Shown here one piece after another: positions 1-12,150 of a stretch of 64,000 bases of DNA. This stretch comes from Welwitschia mirabilis (Eukaryota; Gnetophyta; Gnetopsida; Welwitschiales), in the NCBI GenBank assembly GCA_051453625.1, contig JBOZIK010000001.1:259244651-259308650 (forward strand), given 5' to 3'. Below the pieces are notes generated by a model that ran no database searches, was not told the DNA's origin, and was given only the letters and a program-made list of their open reading frames with translations. The translations under genes and the position numbers were made by a program. Each line of letters opens with the position of its first letter. Within the stretch, counting starts at the first letter, position 1.

Positions 1-1008
1 CTTTACACTCATATCACATATGGAATCAACAAAAATTATTTTATACTTTACTTATGTTAAAAGATTTAAACTCTACTAGATGGATGTTAAAAGTTCCTTT
101 CTAAATGGAATTCTTAAAGAATAAATATATGTTAAGTAATCAAAAGGTTTTCCAAGTCCTCATAAATTAAACTATGGTAAAAATTATAAAAGTGACTCTT
201 TATGATCTCAAGTAAGCACCTAGAGCTTGGTATGAGAAATTATCAGGTTATATTATTAAAAAAAGATTCAAAAGAGGTACATCTAATTTCCATTATTTAT
301 TAAAAAAATGGTAAATATTTTACTAGTATACAAATATATGTAGATGATATTATTTTTAGATCCACTAATAAATTATTATGTAAGAAGTTTCCTACGATAA
401 TGTAAAATGAGTTCATGATGAGTCTCATGAGAGATATGAGCAATTTCTTAGAGCTACAAGTTATGTAATGCAAATAAACTACATTTGTTTTGCAAACTAA
501 ATATATTAAAAATTTACTAGTCAAGTATGATCTACAAGTTACAAAGCTATATAAATTACAATGAATTAAATTACAAACTAGGCAAAGTGACCATGGTAAG
601 AAGGTTTATCAAAAGAAATATAGAGTTGAATGTTGTGATTTAGATTAGGAAGAATGAAAAGATGAGAAAAAAATGCATAAGTAGAGCATGCTTCTTGCTT
701 GACAATGTCAAATCTCTTAGAGTAGGTAAACAAAAAAAGGTATTTCTATTTATTACAATAAGAAAATTTTCATCAACATATTAAAGAAACCAATATAGCA
801 TTCAATAACCAAATATATTAAGATCAAGCATTACTTTCTCATAGAGAACATTTAAAACAATGACATCATATGAAAGGACATTTAAAACAATGACATCGTA
901 ATAAAATATATCAGTATTGATGATTAACTTACTAATGTCTTCACAAAACCATTAAGTAATAAAATGTTTGTCAAATTATGTAGGAACTTGGGAATTATTC
1001 CTTATTGA
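1..1008 (+). pseudogene. Ty1/copia pol remnant, RT to RNase H end
   Basis: This is the 3' part of a copia polyprotein gene, cut by the window start. Translation in shifting frames gives MDVKSSFLNGILKE (80-121), the block before the catalytic centre of copia reverse transcriptase. The active-site motif YVDD follows at 337-348, and both aspartates are kept. The RNase H tail at about 900-1008 reads IDD, stop, LTNVFTKPLSNKMF, which matches the copia signature usually written as DQLADIFTKPL. The stop falls on the Gln codon, as a C-to-T change would give. A terminal stop lies at 1006-1008. Frame breaks and stops throughout show a dead gene. The tail style fits the SIRE/Maximus or a near lineage, but too little remains to be sure. 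Confidence 0.85.
848..897 (+). repeat. Short tandem duplication inside copia RNase H remnant
   Basis: The 20 bases at 848-867 recur exactly at 878-897, a period of 30. The copy adds an in-frame-sized block to the decayed RNase H region, so it could predate or follow the loss of function. Confidence 0.9.
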
Positions 1009-1614
1009 ATCAAGTAAGTCATCGTGTACTATCATTTAAATCCAAACTTTACTTCATGATATTCTATGATTTAAGATTATAATTAAATAATGAAAAAGTT
1101 AAAGTCTATGCATATTAATTTATTTTTTTAAAGTGATATTATTATCTTGGTACTAGTCATTGAAAATTTCAAAGTTTTTAAACTTTTTAGGATAGACATC
1201 TTTAGGTTTGTAGACTTTAATTAGAGAGACATCTTTAGATTTGTGGATGTATATTAAGTATATTTCTTTATGTTGATAGATGTTTTTGAAGGTCATGTAC
1301 ACTTTTTTAATGTTTCAAAATAGATGTTTTTAAATAGATATTTATCTTGATAGTGCTTATAAAATTTTTAAAAACATACTCTTTCATGAAGTAGATGTCT
1401 ACTTTTCTTGTTCTAGACATGTTTCAATAGGTAGACATCTTTCAAGTATATTGTGAAAACTAAAAACATGCTAAAAAGCTAGGGTTGTTCATCATTTTTA
1501 ATTAGAAAAGAGATCATCATATCTCATTTTCAATCCTCCACTCAATAATTATCCCTCTCAAAGCTTCTCTTAAGGATTTTTTTTAAATTTATCTACAAAG
1601 AAGCCTTTGTTTTA
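1009..1614 (+). repeat. Copia 3' untranslated/LTR tail with TAGACATCT cluster
   Basis: No coding potential was seen after the pol stop. From about 1190 to 1440 the motif TAGACATCT or its complement AGATGTCTA recurs several times (for example 1194, 1231, 1391-1402, 1431). The same motif pair fills 10000-10450, upstream of a related copia gag. I infer that both stretches are LTR or LTR-adjacent sequence of one copia family. Borders cannot be fixed because no second LTR or target duplication is visible. Confidence 0.5.
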
Positions 1615-1619
1615 GTAGA

Positions 1620-2900
1620 TATTATGGTGTATGTTTGTGTAAATGTTACATTCTTTATCAAATCCTAGCAATCATAAGTATATGCACACATAACACACTA
1701 GATAGGAGTGGACTTGAATATCATAATCTATCGAATGCACTAGGTGAGAAGAAAGAGAATTACTTTTGTCAAAATAAAGGTTCAAAATAAAAACCTATAA
1801 TGCAATAAAAGTAAACACACAATTCAAATGGAATTGCAATCTACTCTAAATACAATATTTATTGGACTATCAAATCTCTATCATCAAGATTGACCCTACA
1901 TAACTTAGATCAATTAAGAAAACTATCACTAATCCTAATCAAGATAAGCTCTTAAGTATGTTAAACAAAATATGGAAAACATGCAATGAATAATATAATA
2001 AATATAAAATGCAATGCAACATCCTAAACTAATGATTTCAACCCTAACAAAGGTTGCCCTTTATGACTATATTAAAGATGAAGTTATCACACAATCATAA
2101 GAAACATAAATCATAAGGGACATGCACATGAATATAATAAAACTAAAATAAGATTTTCATTAAGAGTTAAACCAACATTCAATTACAAAGTAGCAGCACC
2201 TTAATGAAGGAGACACAGCACAACACCAAGAAAGACACCTATTTACAACTAATACATGGACCTCCTACTCTTCAATATCTTATCATGAAAATTTTTAGTT
2301 CTAAATAATGTGATCGAATGTGAGGATAAAGGTGGTATTTATTAACAAGAACAAACTCAAAGAATTTCTAGTGCAAGAAAAGATAAATAAGAGATCAAGA
2401 ATGACGAGGTTTTTACTATAATGGATACTTTAAAAATGGAAAACCTAATAGATAAAACATAAAACCTAATTGTGCACAAGAGTTGCATGATACGTTGCAA
2501 AAGTTAGATCAATTTTGATTCATTGGTTATACTTAGAGGTCATCATGTTAGTCATCTAAATGATGATGAAGATGATGTTACATTAGAAAAGATACCACAT
2601 TAGCTTCATCTTTAACTAAGTTAACATATGATATTCATACTATCATCTAAGTGATAAAGAGGATGATGGCCTCTTAAATTATTTCTTCATGTTAAATTAG
2701 CCTATTGGATCATTATCTTCTTCTTCAAATGTTAAGCATTAGAATGTATCCAAAATTCCTCCAAATGTACTTGTAATCTCATGCTTTCCTGATTACCTAC
2801 TTGACTATTAATTATCATTGATTTTCACTTAAACATGTCTAAATTGCTTATAAAAGTGCTTAAAATACCCCATCAAATCATACAATTTGTCATCATAATA
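1620..2900 (-). mobile_element. LTR of the Athila-like family (copy L0)
   Basis: Read on the minus strand, this about 1.28 kb stretch aligns along its length with the LTR at 12151-13399. The 5' end carries AAATTGTATG followed by a TTTGATGGGGTATTTT-like block, and the 3' end carries the ACACTAGA/GTGTTATGTGTGCATA region. Its termini are the degraded TATTA and TAATA in place of TGTTG and CAACA. The flanks (GTAGA at 1615-1619, ATCAT at 2901-2905) do not match, so it is not a clean solo LTR. It may be the 3' LTR of a truncated minus-strand element whose other LTR survives in part at 3840-4033. Confidence 0.75.
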
Positions 2901-3839
2901 ATCATAAAACTCTCATATCTTTGATTCATAATAAGTACCATGTCTGTCTGCAATCCACTACAATTATAAGTCCATCAACTTTTGATCTATAAAGCTCAAT
3001 TCTACTAATGAAGTCAGTAAAATGCCTTTTTTACTTTAATAGTTGTAGTTTGAACCCAATGAAATTAGGTCTAGTAAGAAGGTGGATTAATTGGATCTAC
3101 ACTCTAGATGATATGTGGTACAAGAGGCTCAACTTCGTGAGCTAAAGGTTGAGCCTTAACCCTAGTCTGACACACCTGTTATCCAGCGCATGACCTATTT
3201 AAATAATATCCATAATGTGCATCATATAAGATAGAATCATAATTAATTTTATAAATACATATTGTAAAAGCCTAAAAAAAACCATCATAGATAATATTTT
3301 TATGCAAAATTCACTTAAAAATATGTTCTTCCCCTTACATGTAAATCAGTATATCCCATATTACCTAATTCTACAAAGAAAAAGTGAAAAATGCAAGTTA
3401 CATTATACAAAAACAAAATAACTAGGCCTCAAAAGGCTAGGATGGACTTCTTGTTCTTAGATCTATCATGTCAATACTTTTTTATGGAAAATGGATTATA
3501 GAAGTAAGGATAAGGAGGTATTTATATCTTTACATGGAAATTTCTATAAGCAAAACTCTAGTAGTCAAGAATAAAATCCTAACAGCCCATATGGGGTGTG
3601 TGATCCCATTACAAAGGTAATTGATTTTTTATAAAAAATAACTCTCATCCTCTATGTCATCCAAAAACTATGGGAATAATGTCCTATAATAGGAAGTGAC
3701 TCATTGTTTTTTACCCCTCATCCATATTAGCATCCATGTTAGTTGGCTAAAAGTCTTGTCATTATAACTATTGTGGAAATGATAACTGAGACAATAGACT
3801 TTCTTGAGCTTTTTATATAAGAAAAATCATCCTTTTAAA
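2901..3839. other. Unassigned AT-rich stretch between two LTR fragments
   Basis: No gene was recognised. The part from about 3440 to 3830 loosely follows the order of the Athila-like LTR on the minus strand and may be a very old LTR copy. A slightly less AT-rich island at about 3030-3180 holds the inverted repeat AGGCTCAAC (3125-3133) and GTTGAGCCT (3148-3156). Confidence 0.4.
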
Positions 3840-4033
3840 TTATTAGTCTTATCCACAAAATTGTAAGTGTTAGAATCTTTCCAAAATTCCTCAAAATACA
3901 TCGATAATTACATGTTTTCATGATTGTTCCATTAACTCTTTACAATTAGTAGAATTCCATTTAAAACTATCTAAATGTTTTACAAAATCATTCAAAATAT
4001 CCCATAAAATACATATAATTTGGTATTATAATA
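3840..4033 (-). mobile_element. Athila-like LTR 5' fragment (copy L0b)
   Basis: The minus strand aligns with the first 190 or so bases of the family LTR, including CCAAATTATATGTATTT next to the degraded start TATTA at 4033. The same blocks appear at 2700-2900 in copy L0, so the two may be the LTR pair of one deleted element. The left limit is approximate. Confidence 0.6.
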
Positions 4034-4117
4034 GGAGTATATAATTTAATGATCATAGACGGATACTTTAGAAATGGGAAAACAAAACAAAACATAGTTA
4101 AAGAATAAAATTATTAG

Positions 4118-6600
4118 ATGAACATTCTCAATTGGAATATAATAGTCATAGAAAATGTCTTTAAGATTATAAATCTAGATAAAATTATTACTAGTAGATA
4201 TGTAGACATAATATACCTTCAAAAAATTAAGTTTAAAAAATTAAAGATCCCGTATATTCTAAGGCAACAGTGGTAACTGAAATGGATACTAAACTATGTC
4301 AAAGAAAGAGGATTAGTTATTTTATTTAAAAAGACATCCAATATTATAGAATTAAAATTAACAAATGATATTACATTATTTCTATTTAAGATTAATGCAT
4401 GATAAATATTCATGCTTCTCAATTCTGAATGAGAAAAATAGGGCATGTAATTTTTTAATAAATTAAAAAATAATATTTAATAGAGGATTTAAATTAAATA
4501 GTTAAACCAAATTAGAAATTAGGAGGAGGAGGTTATAATGCAATCAAGGTTTAGAAATTGAGAATATAATGGTAGAACTAAAACTAATAGACCTTCTTAC
4601 ACAAAATTTTTAGTTTAATAGATCAAATATAAGGACAAAAACTAAAAGAATTTACTCTAGAATTGATAAAGTAGTTATTTTACTAGGACCACTAGACAAA
4701 TAGGATTTCATTTTTATAGGGAAGGTTAGCGGTTTCATAGACATATTTTGTTATTTTATATAGAAAATAGAAAGAAAAATTACATTTCACTTTTGAAAAT
4801 TCCTAACTAGAATAAATATAAATTATAACTTTCTTGTAGTAAGAGTAAAAGTATGATGACAAAAATTCGTTATATTATTTACAAGATAATTTAAGAAATA
4901 TTAAGCATGACTTAAAGCATAAAGGAAGGAATGAGGGAGGCACTTCTTTAGAAAAGAAACAATAAATTAACATTTAAGAAAAATTGAAAACAAGAAAGAA
5001 TAGTATAAGTATATCTATAATAAGAAATTACTATTCTTATGGAAAATTTTCTAAATTAATTAGTAGGAATATAATTATTAAAGATAAAAAGCACATGTTA
5101 ACTAGTTAACCAAATGAGATAATAATGCAAAATTCTTTTTGGAATTAGTAAATAATATAGGATAGAAAAATGTGTTTGAAAATATGTATTAGAAGAATAG
5201 AATAAATGAAATAAAATATTCAGTTTATCAAGCCTTCATAGAAAGCATACAAGAACTGTGGAATGAAAAAATAAAAATAATAAGAACTTTTTAGCTTAAT
5301 GATCAACTGACTAGAGGATGGAAAACTCCCTAAGTAAACTGAAAAATAGTAAAGTTTAAAAGGCTCTAAAAATTAATTGAAGCCCTAAGCCTAATATCTA
5401 GGTAGTAAAACTCTTTAGAAAATATTACAATATTATAGGTAAATTATTAAAGAAATCCTTTAATGAATTCACTAAACTAGGATTAGATCCTCAAAACATA
5501 TAAAAACACTATTATGGTTATAATTCCAAAACAAATGAGGTGTATGAAATATAGGATTTCAAACCTATAGGGATACCTAATGTTATTTACATACTATTCT
5601 CTAAAGTTTTGGTGACTAGGATTTTCCCATTTCTTCAACAAGTAGTAAGAACAAACCTAGTAGGATTTTGAAACATAGATCCATTTTTCATCTAATAATT
5701 TTTAATCATTAATTATTTCACTTACTATAAAGGAATGAAAAATGTTTTCATCTTAAAACTAGATATTATAAATCCTATAGTAGTGTATCATGAATTTTCT
5801 AAATCATGTTTTAACAATAAAAGGCTTTGTGCCTTAAAGCTAGATATTAGTGTTATTACACAAATGCAAGAATAGATAAAATTCATCATATGAATAAAAT
5901 AAGGTATACATGATTAGTTTACTATAGAGAGAGTACTAATGTAAAGCGATATTATTTTTCCCTACTTATTCATTACTATGTCAGATGTTTTATAGGATTA
6001 CATTATTAAGAGAATGATAAAATAATAAATGTTCATAAAATAAACATCATGTGTAATTAATCTATAAATGATTCTATGATTTTTCCCCAAAAATAAGTAT
6101 TTAGAAAATCATAACTATTAAAAATGAATTAAATTCTTTAACTAATAACTCAAGTGTATCAATTAATTGGTAAAAAAAGTAGAGCTTATTTTATGAGTAT
6201 GTAAACTAGTGTTAAAAATACAATAGAAATGAGTTTATAAATAACAAATAAGAATGAAAGAGAAGGTTATCTTTTATTCCTATGTTCAATTGGAATATAA
6301 TCAATATCTAGAGGAACTTATCCAAAAAATGATAAACAAATGCCATAATTAAAATGCCATATTTTTTCTAATAATAAAGAATAATACTAGACAACTCATA
6401 ATCTTTGTAATAGCAAAATATAATACATAAATTAGATATTTTCCTAAAACTATCAAGGTAATTCTAAATAGAATCATTTAGAACTTCATCTAAGAATGAG
6501 GGAATAGAGGAATAAATATACATGTGAATACATGTAAGAGATACCTAATCTAGTTAAATTAGAAGGATGAGGTATTTAATATGTTAAAAAATAACATATT
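4118..6600 (+). pseudogene. L1-like LINE ORF2 remnant (endonuclease and RT)
   Basis: This is a decayed non-LTR retrotransposon ORF2, which encodes an apurinic-type endonuclease followed by reverse transcriptase. The start at 4118 gives MNILNWNIIVIENVFKI, the usual N-terminal block of plant L1 endonucleases. The later block reads IIYLQKIK where the family has LQETK, so the catalytic Glu is lost. RT blocks follow: FKPIGIPNVIYILFSKVL (from about 5555), VFILKLDI (about 5740) and a PYLFI block (about 5960). The active site is SINDSMIF at 6061-6084, where the family has ADDS, so the first Asp is Asn. Stops and frameshifts are frequent. The 3' limit is vague, and no poly-A tail or target duplication was found. 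Confidence 0.8.
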
Positions 6601-6804
6601 CATAGCTAACTTTATTCTAATAAGATAACTAATTGAAAAATTAAAACAAAAAGTGCATGATTAAACTTTTACTATATCTAACTATAATATAAAATCATAA
6701 GATAAATACAACATTAAGTTAAAAAATTTAAAATATATTATCTATTAACTCATTTTATTAGGAAAGATTAATTCCAAAATTCCTATACAACCTTGTAAAT
6801 CTTT
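6601..6804. other. AT-rich stretch, nothing recognised
   Basis: Lies between the last LINE-like blocks and the RNase H tail of the minus-strand copia. I see no feature in it. It could be the truncated end of either element. Confidence 0.5.
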
Positions 6805-6859
6805 TAGTGCTTAAAAGATTTGTGAGTATATCACCAAGTTGATCATCTGTATGTTGCAT
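6805..6859 (-). pseudogene. Copia RNase H C-terminal fragment
   Basis: The minus strand reads MQHTDDQLGDILTNLLST, the C-terminal signature of copia RNase H (family form DQLADIFTKPL). It belongs with the gag remnant at 8440-9061 on the same strand. Integrase and most of RT, which should lie between them, were not found, so the element carries a large internal deletion. The homologous block at about 914-960 on the plus strand has the same TDDQ-type start, so the two copia fragments are probably related. Confidence 0.8.
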
Positions 6860-8439
6860 CACAATGTCTTAGTCATACTTTTTATGCTATACTAAATCCT
6901 TTTCTTTTTAAAATCTTTCTTGTCCACTTTCTCTTTTACTTTCTTAAACAGTTTAATTATCAATGCTTTTTAACTTAAAATATCCTCTTACTATTTATGT
7001 TATAGATAAAATGTTTGTTAAGTTCTTGTTTCTATGACTATGCTTTCTGTCTTGAGGTTTTACTTTTCTTGCTTTTCTTAATAAACACTTAGTTTTATTA
7101 TTATAAATATTTTGAAAATAATTAATATAAACATTTAAATTTCTTATACTCGAAAGTAAAGATTTGATAAAATTTTGTTATTTATTAATACAATCATATT
7201 TTGTAAGTATAATAGAAAGATTTGCATTACATGATTGAATTACACTCAAACGATTATATTGCAAATCTTATACTAAAAATTTACATCCTTTACCTATAGT
7301 AGATTACCTCCTTTAATAGTACTAATAACTTTGATCAATGATTTTGTATTATATTCAAATATTACAACTCATTTATCTTATTTTATCAATGTAAAGAAAT
7401 TGGATTTATCTATAGTTACGTGCATTAATCATCCACTTTGAACCTACCAATCATGCTTCTTTTCTACTCTAAGTACAATTTGTGTTAAACGTACTTGCTT
7501 TGCTTTTAGTATGCACATTTTTCTTGGTTTATCCTACATAGAACAATGGACCATTCCACTATGCCTCTTAACATTATTAGTATAATATTTATTTTTAATT
7601 TCATTAGATATTTATAATAATAATGAGCTCTATTAGGATAATAATGGAAACTAATATTATTTATAAATGCTAAATTTTCATGTTTATAATTCCTTTTTTT
7701 AATCAAAGAGGCTAAATTACTAATTGAGGCTTTATTATGTTTTAAGTTACTCTTGTCATTTAAACTTCTACATTACTTAAGCATGATATTTAAGGTCTTC
7801 TTTCCTTGGGTAAATTTTTCATTGATTTTCTTTAAATCTAATAGTTTCTATTTTACATTATTCAAATCACATGTTACTCTATTAACCTTAGTTTTAAAAG
7901 TTGAGTTTTTAGATGATAATTTATTACAAACATTCTTTTCTTATTCATATGCTTCTTTAAGAGTATGAATTAATATTTTCATCTTAGTACATACTTTTTT
8001 TAGTTTAATAAATACTTTAGAAATTAATTCATATCTTTCTCAAAGATTCATACCTCTATCATCTTTACTATTTAACTCATACTCTTCTTTTGTTTGATTA
8101 TTTTTCTTTTAAAAATGTAAAATATTCATGTAGGAAGGATGAGATTTCTTTACATTAGATGTTTCTTTTTCTATTACTCCTTCATCATCATTCCATCATT
8201 TAAAATTACCTTTAGCTTAAAATCTAGATGATTTTCTAAATTCATCTCTTTTATTATACTTTCATGAAATAAGTATTTTACTCTCCTTGTAATGAGTGCA
8301 AGTTCCTCATTTACTTTATCATTAGATTTATCTTCTTCCAATTATTTCTTTTCCTTTCCTTTTGAATTTTATTTTGTGCTCTTATTTACCTTAAAAATAA
8401 TGGGTTTTTATTTTAAGAATTCATATTATATGAGATTTA
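6860..8439 (-). pseudogene. Copia gag C-terminal coiled-coil region and deletion scar
   Basis: Minus-strand translations give Lys/Glu/Asn-rich segments such as ELALITRRVKYLFHE (about 8300), then KLSSKNSTFKTKVNRV and INEKFTQGKKTLNIML (about 7790-7930). In SIRE-type copia, gag is extended by such coiled-coil sequence ending in a conserved block of the type F-x-K-G-x-x-x-L. No zinc knuckle was found. Below about 7300 only weak similarity to the protease/GAG-pre-integrase region is visible. Integrase and RT are missing before the RNase H tail. Confidence 0.6.
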
Positions 8440-9061
8440 CTTTAGATGATATAAGATCATGTTGAAGCTCTTCTATATTCATGGTGTTGAAATCCCTTTA
8501 CTCTTCTAGGGCTATAGCCTTGATCCTGTATTTAAGGGTTAGACATATAAAAACTATTTTTATTACCATAACTTATGAAAGATAATTTACAATTCCATAT
8601 ATTGAATTTACAACACTTGAGATTCTTGTAAAGTACTCATGGACTCTTTTCTCATGATTAATTTTGAGATTGTTAAACTGGTTTATCCACATAAAATGAT
8701 TTAATTCTTTAACAAGAGAAGTTCCTTCATACAGTTTAACTAGAGTGTTTAAAATTTCTTATGTCATCTTGCAACTTTATATCCTATTAAACTCCTCTAT
8801 TGTTAGAGCTAAATAGAGTGCATTTTTAGCTTTATATTCATATATGAAGGCTATCTTCTCTTCATCTTTCTAATCTTTTCTTTGCTTTATTTGTGTGATG
8901 TGGTTGCATGTAGCATTTGTCACTGTTTCTATTGAATTCGTATATGCTTCTTCTATGCTTTTCCATACTTAGAACTCAAAAGATAGTAGGTACACTTACA
9001 TCCTTGTATTCCAATAGGTATAGTTTATTTAATTGGATAGAAGAGGTCTAACAAATGGCAT
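8440..9061 (-). pseudogene. Copia gag remnant (UBN2-type)
   Basis: Starting at the minus-strand ATG at 9059-9061, one frame can be followed for about 200 codons with few stops. It includes NYTYWNTRM near the N-terminus, EEKIAFIYEYKAKNALYL, NTLVKLYEGTSLVKEL and MNIEELQHDL. These are the blocks of the copia gag domain called UBN2, which forms the virus-like particle. The stops fall at expected Gln, Trp or Arg positions (for example NYTYWNTRM followed by a stop, then VYLLSFEF). This is one of the better preserved frames in the window, but it is not functional. Confidence 0.85.
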
Positions 9062-9990
9062 CCCTTTCATTATTCAGTTAATAAAGTTACTTATTTTATA
9101 AGTATCTACTTTAATACTATTTAAGTATTATTAAACTCAAAGGGAAGAGTTAAATGAGTTCTATTAAATAAATTTTTTAGCTACTAATAAAATTAAAAAA
9201 CATAATAGAATAAACACCTTACCAAGATAACATAGTTCTCTAACTTGGGTGCAACCATACATAGAGGATAGCTTCCTCTAAAACATCTAGATCTTTTTTA
9301 CCTATAATAAATAGTAATTTTCTTATCACACCATCAACCTTATAATAAAATAAGAGTCTCTTTACAAGGAAGTAATCTCTTCCCCTCATTGAAATAGTGG
9401 TTTTGGCTCACCACTAATCTAAAAATAATGAGAGTCTTTTCATAAGGCAACACTCTTTTCCTGTTAGAGAAATATTAGTTTTGGATCATAACAAATATTA
9501 CAATAGTTTAAGTTGTTAAAAGTAAAACTTCAATACACACCCATATAAGGATTATCTTACAATGAGTTTTATAATAAAATAATGGACTTTAAAAGAATAT
9601 TCAATAATGTGATAGTCCAATAATGTAAGAAACAATAAGAACAATACAATAATAAGCCTAAATGATGTAGCTTTAATGAAGAATTGGGTCTCTTATTTTC
9701 ATTGTTGTCAAGAGTGCTAGCAAATGATGTAACAATATAGGATCCTATCATGAAAGATATAGACACTGAAAGCTTCTTTGCAAATGATATCTTTGATCTT
9801 ACATAAGAAGTTCTAATTACCCTTGCATCTTTTGTTATGTGCTAAATGCATTCATTATGTGCCTTTGATGCTTGATTTTTAATTTTTTTATATGTGTTTT
9901 ATTTATTCCATAATGTCACACCTTTATATCATTAATAAGACCTGGTAGTTTGACCTTAAATAGTAGTAGTTTGAATTTTATAACCAGCAT
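9062..9990 (-). other. Leader region of the minus-strand copia
   Basis: Non-coding stretch between the gag start and the motif cluster at 10000-10450. It holds a diverged tandem repeat (listed separately). No clear tRNA primer site could be placed. No gene seen. Confidence 0.45.
9346..9492 (-). repeat. Diverged tandem duplication in copia leader
   Basis: Segment 9346-9413 (AATAAGAGTCTCTTTACAAG start) is repeated with substitutions at 9422-9492 (AATGAGAGTCTTTTCATAAG start). Both run through a TTTTGGCTCA or TTTTGGATCA block and are about 70 bases long. Confidence 0.75.
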
Positions 9991-9999
9991 GCAATGGAT

Positions 10000-10450
10000 A
10001 GAAACATCTAGGCATTGGGTGTGCATCCACATTTTTAATTGATGTGAACTTTTTTCTAAGACATATTCAAATTTGTAGATGTCTACTAGTAGTCAAACAT
10101 TTTTACCTAGTAGACATCTTCAGTGAACTTACCCAAAAATTAATGAAACTTTCTTTATATTATCTTTGGCTTTGTGTGATCATGGATTCATGATGTAAAA
10201 GTTAATAGCTCATATAAAATGTAAATAATTATTAAAGTATAAAATGTCTCAATTACCTATTTTAGTTTACCATAGGTATCCTCAAACCTATAGATGACTT
10301 TATCTATGATAGATCCATATTTCAACATAGTTATATTTGATGAGATAGTCATCTTTAACCTATGACTAGAAAGCTAGTATATTAGATATGTTTTGAATCT
10401 ATAGATGTCTTTAAGGTCTAGACATTTTCACCATAGACATCTTCTATTCA
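10000..10450 (-). repeat. Copia LTR-like stretch with TAGACATCT/AGATGTCTA cluster
   Basis: Upstream of the minus-strand gag, the motif pair TAGATGTCTA (10076-10085) and TAGACATCT (10111, 10433) recurs, often facing each other. The same motif pair marks 1190-1440. I infer the 5' LTR of the deleted copia element. Exact LTR ends and target duplication were not found. Confidence 0.5.
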
Positions 10451-11285
10451 CATCCTTTATATAATTGATCTTGCATGTTAAATTCTAAACTTTTCATGAG
10501 ATATCATCTTTAAAGATCTGACATTAACTTGTGTTGATCATGATCTGATTTTCTTTACAATGATCTATCTATACAATGACATAAAATATTTAACAAAGGG
10601 AATCATCAAAAGTATATTTAGCAATACAAATACTTAGAGCATATCAACTTGAAAACATTAAATATGATGTTATCATAAAAAAATTAAATATGATGTTATC
10701 CTATTAAACCTAGCTGATAAAATATATGAATATCAACATATAAAATTTAATGTTACCTAGTTCTAGAAAACTATGAGGAAGCTATTGTATCTTACTACAC
10801 TAAGCCAAAGATATAAATTCTAATGAATCTTATTTATAGTTTTTAATTAAATCAAATAAGTATCATATAAGGTTTCTTCTTAAAATCCTCCATATGTCAA
10901 AAGATAAAAGACTTTATGATAATCTTTAGCACTATAATAATGAATTATCTACATATAATAAATCTAATTAATATGGTAATATAGTTTCAAAAAATATAAC
11001 AAACTAGCATGATTTATTTGAAACATTCATCATTTTATAAAAATCATGAAGTTATATCATATTTTAAGGTTGATGTTTAAACACAAAAATTGACATTCTA
11101 ATTAAATATAGTTGATCAATTTAGTATAGCAAAGTACAGATAATTCATATATTTATCATAATTTAATGTATTTTAGCATTTCTATTATGTTTCATGAAAT
11201 TATAAACTTCTCCTAACAGTAGAATATTTATTACTAGCTTTTAAAGAACACTAGAGAATCTTAAAAATAATAAAGTAGACAATGC
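10451..11285. other. AT-rich stretch, no gene
   Basis: No coding or element signature could be recognised. It holds a short exact tandem duplication: 18 bases at 10657-10674 recur at 10683-10700, period 26. It may be LTR sequence of the copia to its left or the old host of the solo LTR at 11291. Confidence 0.5.
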
Positions 11286-11290
11286 TATCA

Positions 11291-11683
11291 TGTTGCGCCG
11301 CCAACTTAAGTGTATTTGATAGTGTATTTTGAGTTATTTTACAGATAAACTAACAGATAAATGCTCAGTTTCTATGACTATTGACATTCAAGGAGCACAA
11401 GACGAAAACATGCNNNNNNNNNNNNNNNNNNNNNNNNNNNNNNNNNNNNNNNNNNNNNNNNNNNNNNNNNNNNNNNNNNNNNNNNNNNNNNNNNNNNNNN
11501 NNNNNNNNNNNNNCATATTTCATTTCTGAAATCAACTCTTTATTGTCCATACCATTGGCCTTCGATGGAATTACGACATTCGGATCACTCTATCTATACT
11601 AGCGTGTTGTATTTTGCATCTTATTGATAATTGACAGGATTGGAATTGGAACATGAACTATTGCATAAATACACACCGCAACA
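11291..11683 (+). mobile_element. Solo LTR, Athila-like family, TSD TATCA
   Basis: The unit starts TGTTGCGCCGCC and ends CACACCGCAACA, so its ends form the perfect inverted repeat TGTTGCG/CGCAACA. It is flanked by identical 5-base target duplications, TATCA at 11286-11290 and 11684-11688. The first 60 bases and last 170 bases match the 5' and 3' parts of the LTR at 12151-13399. The middle is a 100-base N run at 11414-11513 that must stand for roughly 800-900 missing bases if this LTR has family length. A solo LTR forms by recombination between the two LTRs of one element. Its termini are the least decayed of the family in this window. Confidence 0.92.
11414..11513. other. Assembly gap (100 N)
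   Basis: A run of exactly 100 N inside the solo LTR, so it is probably a gap of unknown true length. Open frames that cross it are artefacts. Confidence 0.99.
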
Positions 11684-11688
11684 TATCA

Positions 11689-12145
11689 ATAGATCTCATA
11701 TTAAATTTATGGTACTCTTATGAACTTTATAATATGATTGAAAAGTAGAAGACAAGATTGAATGTCTAGTTCATAAATAAAGTCCAAATCTAAGGCCTTA
11801 AATGAATATATTATGTAATTCATGTAGCTAAAATATTTTCTAAATCCATTTCATATTATGACATATCTTTTAATCATGATACATTATGATAATCAAGCCT
11901 CAATCCATTATGTGAATAATCACATACATAATGAAAGAATAAAGTATAGTGATAGATAGTTACATGCAATGATAAAATACAGGAGAAAGGTATACCTAAA
12001 TTATCTCCAAAGGTTTTAAAATATAATAGTAAGTTGAAGTTCTACAACTAGGCCATACCATAAGATATTACTAAGATGGGACATTATATTTATAGTCTTG
12101 TCTAGACTATATTAGTTTTGTTACATCTTGTAATTATTGAAAATT
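11689..12145. other. AT-rich spacer between solo LTR and Athila-like element
   Basis: No gene, element or repeat was recognised. It lies between the right target duplication of the solo LTR and the left target duplication of the next element. Confidence 0.6.
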
Positions 12146-12150
12146 ATCAT

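Noticed and set aside
3125-3156. Inverted repeat AGGCTCAAC/GTTGAGCCT as a terminator or small RNA hairpin
   Set aside because: A single 9-base stem in an unassigned plant repeat. No promoter or conservation supports a function.
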